NCBI GenBank assembly: GCA_030562195.1
Contig: CM060199.1
Span: 30,958,338-31,022,337 of the forward strand
Reading direction: 5' to 3'
Length of the DNA: 64,000 nt
Source of the DNA: Nipponacmea schrenckii
Lineage: Eukaryota > Mollusca > Gastropoda > Lottiidae
Shown: positions 60,261 to 64,000 of the stretch, in pieces
Position numbering within the stretch: position 1 is the first letter of the stretch
Layout: each line of letters begins with the position of its first letter
Made by a program: the position numbers and the translations under genes
The notes under the pieces: generated by a model
Told to the model about the DNA's origin: nothing
The model's database searches: none
What the model saw: only the letters and a program-made list of their open reading frames with translations

Positions 60261-62129
60261 TGTGTCTGAATTTAAATTCTCTATAGAATAGACATCAACC
60301 AAATGTGAGTGGACAACAAGCAATGATATGTAGGCGTATGTCACCCAGCTTCGCAAAGTTATATTTTTCTCAGTTATAAAATTTTCTTTTTTGTCTTCTG
60401 AATTAAGTTTGTTGATTTAAGTCTTCTTATTTTTTATTTTGTTTACTGAATATTTCTTTGCTTAAATACGATTTAATTAGATTTATTTTTACATATTAAA
60501 TATACGATAAAGTTTAAGAAGATATTCAAAGCCTATCTACTAAAATCAAGATTAATTATAAATCCTTTAGGGTATACCGGTTTGTGTTCTTTGAGGCTTG
60601 GTTTTGTTTGTCACATAGGCACTTCTTTAAATGACATTAAAAAAATACACCGTTTTGGGATGAAGACAATGTTTTAAATTTTTAAACCTAGCCAATGGAG
60701 CTTAATATATTAATCAGTATACACATATTTTCCATTAAATTTCATCGGTGACAACAATATGGTCCATTACTTAAGAGATCTGCGAGCGTTTCAAATAAAA
60801 CAAAATCTAACAACATGTACAAGTATTCATTTGATCAAGTTTAATGAATAATTACAATCTATATCTATAATAAGGATACCAATTAGGAAAGGTAAAACAG
60901 GTGAGACATATCAATAAAATATTGACTAAAATGTATAAATCAACCTAGATTCTACGAATAAATTACTAAAAGATTACTAAAAACATTACCAAAAGATTCA
61001 TTAAAACAACACCCAACTTAAAGTCGAAATATTGCTTTGTAGATAAACTCCAGTATGGATTGAAAAATTTAAACCGTCAGAAACATCATACTTTTCTTAC
61101 GTTGAGAGTGATTTGAATCCACATCACGCTATGGCCGAGCAGATAATTCCACGAACTATACTATCCAGCTGACATTTAATGTGGATCACTGATTTTTATC
61201 TATAAATCGAAGTTAGAGGAATGATGGTCTTATTGGTCCTTTTTCGTGTGATCCAAAATTGAGTTGAAAGGTCCTCAAAATGTATGATTTATTGTACACG
61301 TAAAATCAAAATCATCAAAAGGTTTAGAGAATCAAAAATTTTACATTGTTCAAATTTTACATTATTAGAAAACAGCTAGCCTATATAGGGATACAGTCAA
61401 AATCCAACGTGCTTATCTGGTATAATTAAATTTTAAAAAGATAGCGCACCAGGTCAGATAACATACGCTAACTACCAGCTATTAAAATTGATAACAGTCT
61501 CCAGTTGATTGAATATGAATTTTCTCATAATCTTAAATTCTAAATATTTCAAGGCAATACCTCAAAAAGAAAGTCCAGGGTTCAATCCCGGATCAAAAGA
61601 TCGATAAAACTTTCGGAAAACAGGCTGAAATTGAGCTCTTATCAGTCAGTAAAGCAAACGTGTGGTCACTGTATCCCTTTGATAGAATAAAATATTTATT
61701 GACCTGATTTCATTATGTAAATGACCTTAATCAGAAAGTATCCTTTGATTAGATTAGATACTATACTTTGATATTAATCTTAAATGGATTGTTCAGAGGT
61801 TTTCTTCATTTTTTATTTGTATCAGAGACACTAATACATCTATTTGCACCATTCTACTTTCAATCAGAAGTCTATGGCTCCATAAATTCCTCTAAACTTT
61901 AGAAGTGTTTAATGACCACACTAAATACACTAAATACACAATCTATGTTTGTATCATATATCATTTGACATTAGTGACATCATCAAACACTTTGTTTTTG
62001 TAGAAATGTAGGAACAGCCCTTGTTCAATTGAATTTAAAAAAAACAAAACTGAACTACAATTCCTTTAAGTCTGAAGTTCTAAAATCGAAGGTATTTAAA
62101 AAGCACTAAACTATACACTAGTACCAAAT
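60261..62129. other. Intergenic region and probable 3'UTR of the SH3BP5-like gene
   Basis: No exon seen. Minus-strand AATAAA words near 61,695 and 61,815 could end the 3'UTR of the gene at 62,130. An isolated GGTTCAATCC at 61,579 is discussed under rejected items. Confidence 0.4.
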
Positions 62130-63500
62130 CTAGGTTGTTGCACTGGAAGTATTGCCATCATCTTGCAGCTCTTCATCTATTTTTGAAGCATCTGGAGACA
62201 GGACTTTCTTCTTTTTGTCAATGTAGCCTTCCAAATAACTTAAATTAGGTGGAAGACTCATACGACTCCAATGCTGTCTAGATGTACTGGAGGTGCTTGT
62301 ATGGCAATCCTTAGATTGCTCCTTGGAAAAATCTAAAGTTAAATATTCAACTTGGTCATCGTCCAACATTGGTCCACCACTAGCAATGCTTTCTGAGTCA
62401 GAGTTTTCATCAGCAGAGTCAAATGACTCTGGAATTTTTAAAGAGTTCAAGCGATCAATTTGAGTATTAGCGTCAGGACTTAAAGCTTTGTGAGTCACAT
62501 GTGGTCTTAAAAATTTTGAGCTTGGATTTTCAGCGTGTTTGGAAGAATTTGGTCCTTGTGCGACATCCACTGCATTTTGACTTAAACCAGGTCTCGTTGA
62601 CCCTGGAGCAGAATCTGCGGATTTGGAATACTGTTTTGTGTTTTCTTTGATTGTATTTGATTGCTGTTGATAAGCTCCCAAAGGATCCATCCCTGGATCT
62701 ACCCGTAAAATTAGACCTTGAAGTTTAGTTTTGTTTCTGGGTGAGCCACTCAGAGAACTGGAAGTTTCTGGAGTTGAGCCAGTAGATTGTAAATGTCTAT
62801 GGACCAAGTATGATGGACTTCCAGGGCTGCTGGACAAACTCATATTCCGATTACGACTTGCAATTTGAATAGGCTTAGTTTTCGATCTTGTGTTTTCATT
62901 CCAAGGGAAAATTTCCACTTCTGATGTTTCTAAGGGATGTGATTTCACAGGGAGAGGTTTGGATGATAATGCAACATCTTTTTCAGCTCCCAATACTTTT
63001 CTTTTTGAAGGAAGAGATAAATATTCTTCTTCAAGACAAGGAACGTCAAAATCTTCATCGTAATCTGCCGAGCACAAGCTATCTGTCCCAGGGCTCACAA
63101 CTTTTTGCTGACTATTTTCAATCGCACTTCGATAACTTTGACGACGTGCATCTTCAGGATTGATAAATATCACCGATGGAGGTAAAAACGTTTTAATGGC
63201 TGAGTCTGAATACACTTGTTGTGAATTCTGTGAAGCTGACTCTTTTTCAGTTACATTGTCACAATTTGGACTATGAGGTGTTACACTACCATCCATTTTC
63301 ACCTTTTCTTTTGGAGGTGGAGAAGGAGATTCGGCCCCTACACCTGCCTCTCTGACACCCAGTTGGATTTTCTTTTGTTTTTCAAGTCTTTGTTGATGAA
63401 TATTATCACTGATAGCTTCAAGAGAATGTAATGCTTGGGAATAAAGAGATTTTGATGATGTCACATCCTCTTCTAACCGACTAACTCGACCTTTCTGATC
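62130..63500 (-). CDS. SH3BP5-like Rab11 guanine-nucleotide exchange factor, last exon
   Basis: The terminal exon runs from an acceptor (poly-T tract, TAG at about 63,503) to a stop at 62130: 456 residues, phase 0 at its start. It opens DQKGRVSRLEEDV, the end of the coiled-coil GEF domain, followed by YSQALHSLEAISDNIHQQR and GVREAGVGAE, the strongly conserved end of SH3BP5/SH3BP5L/REI-1 proteins. The rest is a long disordered Ser/Pro-rich tail with many SP/SPxS sites and acidic patches (ADYDEDFDVPCLEEEY, SFDSADENSDSES), where kinases and SH3 partners may bind (inference). The family activates Rab11 on recycling endosomes, and SH3BP5 (Sab) also binds JNK at mitochondria. Upstream exons lie beyond the right edge. 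Confidence 0.85.
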   Translation of the reverse strand, partial: DQKGRVSRLEEDVTSSKSLYSQALHSLEAISDNIHQQRLEKQKKIQLGVREAGVGAESPSPPPKEKVKMDGSVTPHSPNCDNVTEKESASQNSQQVYSDSAIKTFLPPSVIFINPEDARRQSYRSAIENSQQKVVSPGTDSLCSADYDEDFDVPCLEEEYLSLPSKRKVLGAEKDVALSSKPLPVKSHPLETSEVEIFPWNENTRSKTKPIQIASRNRNMSLSSSPGSPSYLVHRHLQSTGSTPETSSSLSGSPRNKTKLQGLILRVDPGMDPLGAYQQQSNTIKENTKQYSKSADSAPGSTRPGLSQNAVDVAQGPNSSKHAENPSSKFLRPHVTHKALSPDANTQIDRLNSLKIPESFDSADENSDSESIASGGPMLDDDQVEYLTLDFSKEQSKDCHTSTSSTSRQHWSRMSLPPNLSYLEGYIDKKKKVLSPDASKIDEELQDDGNTSSATT

Positions 63501-64000
63501 CTAAAAAAAAAAAGTCTGTTTAAATTTTAAATTAGATCCTCGACAATGCCAAATTATTGCATTAAGATAATAAAGTTCCCATATATTTTTAACTATATTC
63601 AGCAATTTCCATCCCCAAGGCTCCCTTTCATTATGTTGAAACAATTGTTAGAATCAACAGATAATATAAAAACAGGCCAGTACACCAGCACAATGTAAAG
63701 GTATTTCAAACTCCATCTAATACCTTGACATCATTAGGAACCTTTCTTGTATCAGGGATGTTAGTAAATGCAGTAATTTGATTGGATTGTACACTTGTAC
63801 CAATACAGCAAATCAGAAAACTCCATTATTAGTTACACACACAGCCATATGTTTTAGCTGGTTGTATTCACTAGCATCTTTTCAATTCCTAATTTTCATG
63901 ATACATGAAATGTGGCAGATACAGATATTGAACAATAATACAAACCTCCATTATTTGATTAAACTTAGACTTCATTTCAAAATAAGGCCTGAAAAATAAT
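63501..64000 (-). other. Intron of the SH3BP5-like gene (partial)
   Basis: AT-rich sequence upstream of the acceptor at 63,501. No further exon was found before the window ends. Confidence 0.6.

Noticed and set aside
61579..61588. GGTTCAATCC, like the B box of a tRNA gene or tRNA-derived SINE
   Set aside because: No A box, acceptor stem or anticodon arm can be placed around it; single B-box matches are common by chance.

Overview
The window is nuclear DNA of an animal, most likely a bivalve mollusc. It is AT-rich with small exons and GT-AG introns. Molluscan markers include a tachykinin-type precursor whose second peptide ends in FHAVR-amide (the ending of the Anodonta mussel tachykinin), an innexin, an IL-17-like cytokine and Penelope-like retroelements. 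No bacterial features, rRNA genes or credible tRNA genes were seen. Species cannot be fixed from the sequence alone.

Layout. 2.3-3.8 kb: last two coding exons of a tachykinin-type neuropeptide precursor (+). 10.7-11.7 kb: intronless innexin (-). 15.3-17.7 kb: complete four-exon NPC2 gene (+). 20.5-22.6 kb: complete five-exon gene for a small secreted cysteine-rich protein with two thyroglobulin type-1 domains (-). 29.0-31.9 kb: complete five-exon secreted cystine-knot protein, best read as IL-17-like (+). 33.9-37.4 kb and 49.5-54.0 kb: two copies of a cytosolic sulfotransferase gene (-); the first is broken and the second is open through all exons seen. 62.1-63.5 kb: long last exon of an SH3BP5-type Rab11 exchange factor (-).

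The stretch 32-60 kb is a repeat-rich accessory region. A direct segmental duplication (about 33.8-43.9 kb against 49.4-56.9 kb) carries the sulfotransferase copies. It also holds a nearly full-length Penelope-like element split by a probable solo LTR, remnants of a second retroelement with an SGNH-hydrolase-like domain, TTF/DUF4371 transposase relics, a foldback element with arms of about 650 bp, a MADF-domain exon, and several short elements whose ends and target duplications can be read directly (TTAA, TAA, 8-bp hAT type). In three places a paralogous copy or sister arm supplies the empty insertion site.

The host genes do not form a pathway or operon. They are independent genes: a secreted neuropeptide, a membrane channel, lysosomal sterol transfer, a secreted protease-inhibitor-like protein, a cytokine, a sulfotransferase and a vesicle-traffic regulator. 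All exon structures were worked out by hand from splice sites and phases, without transcript data.
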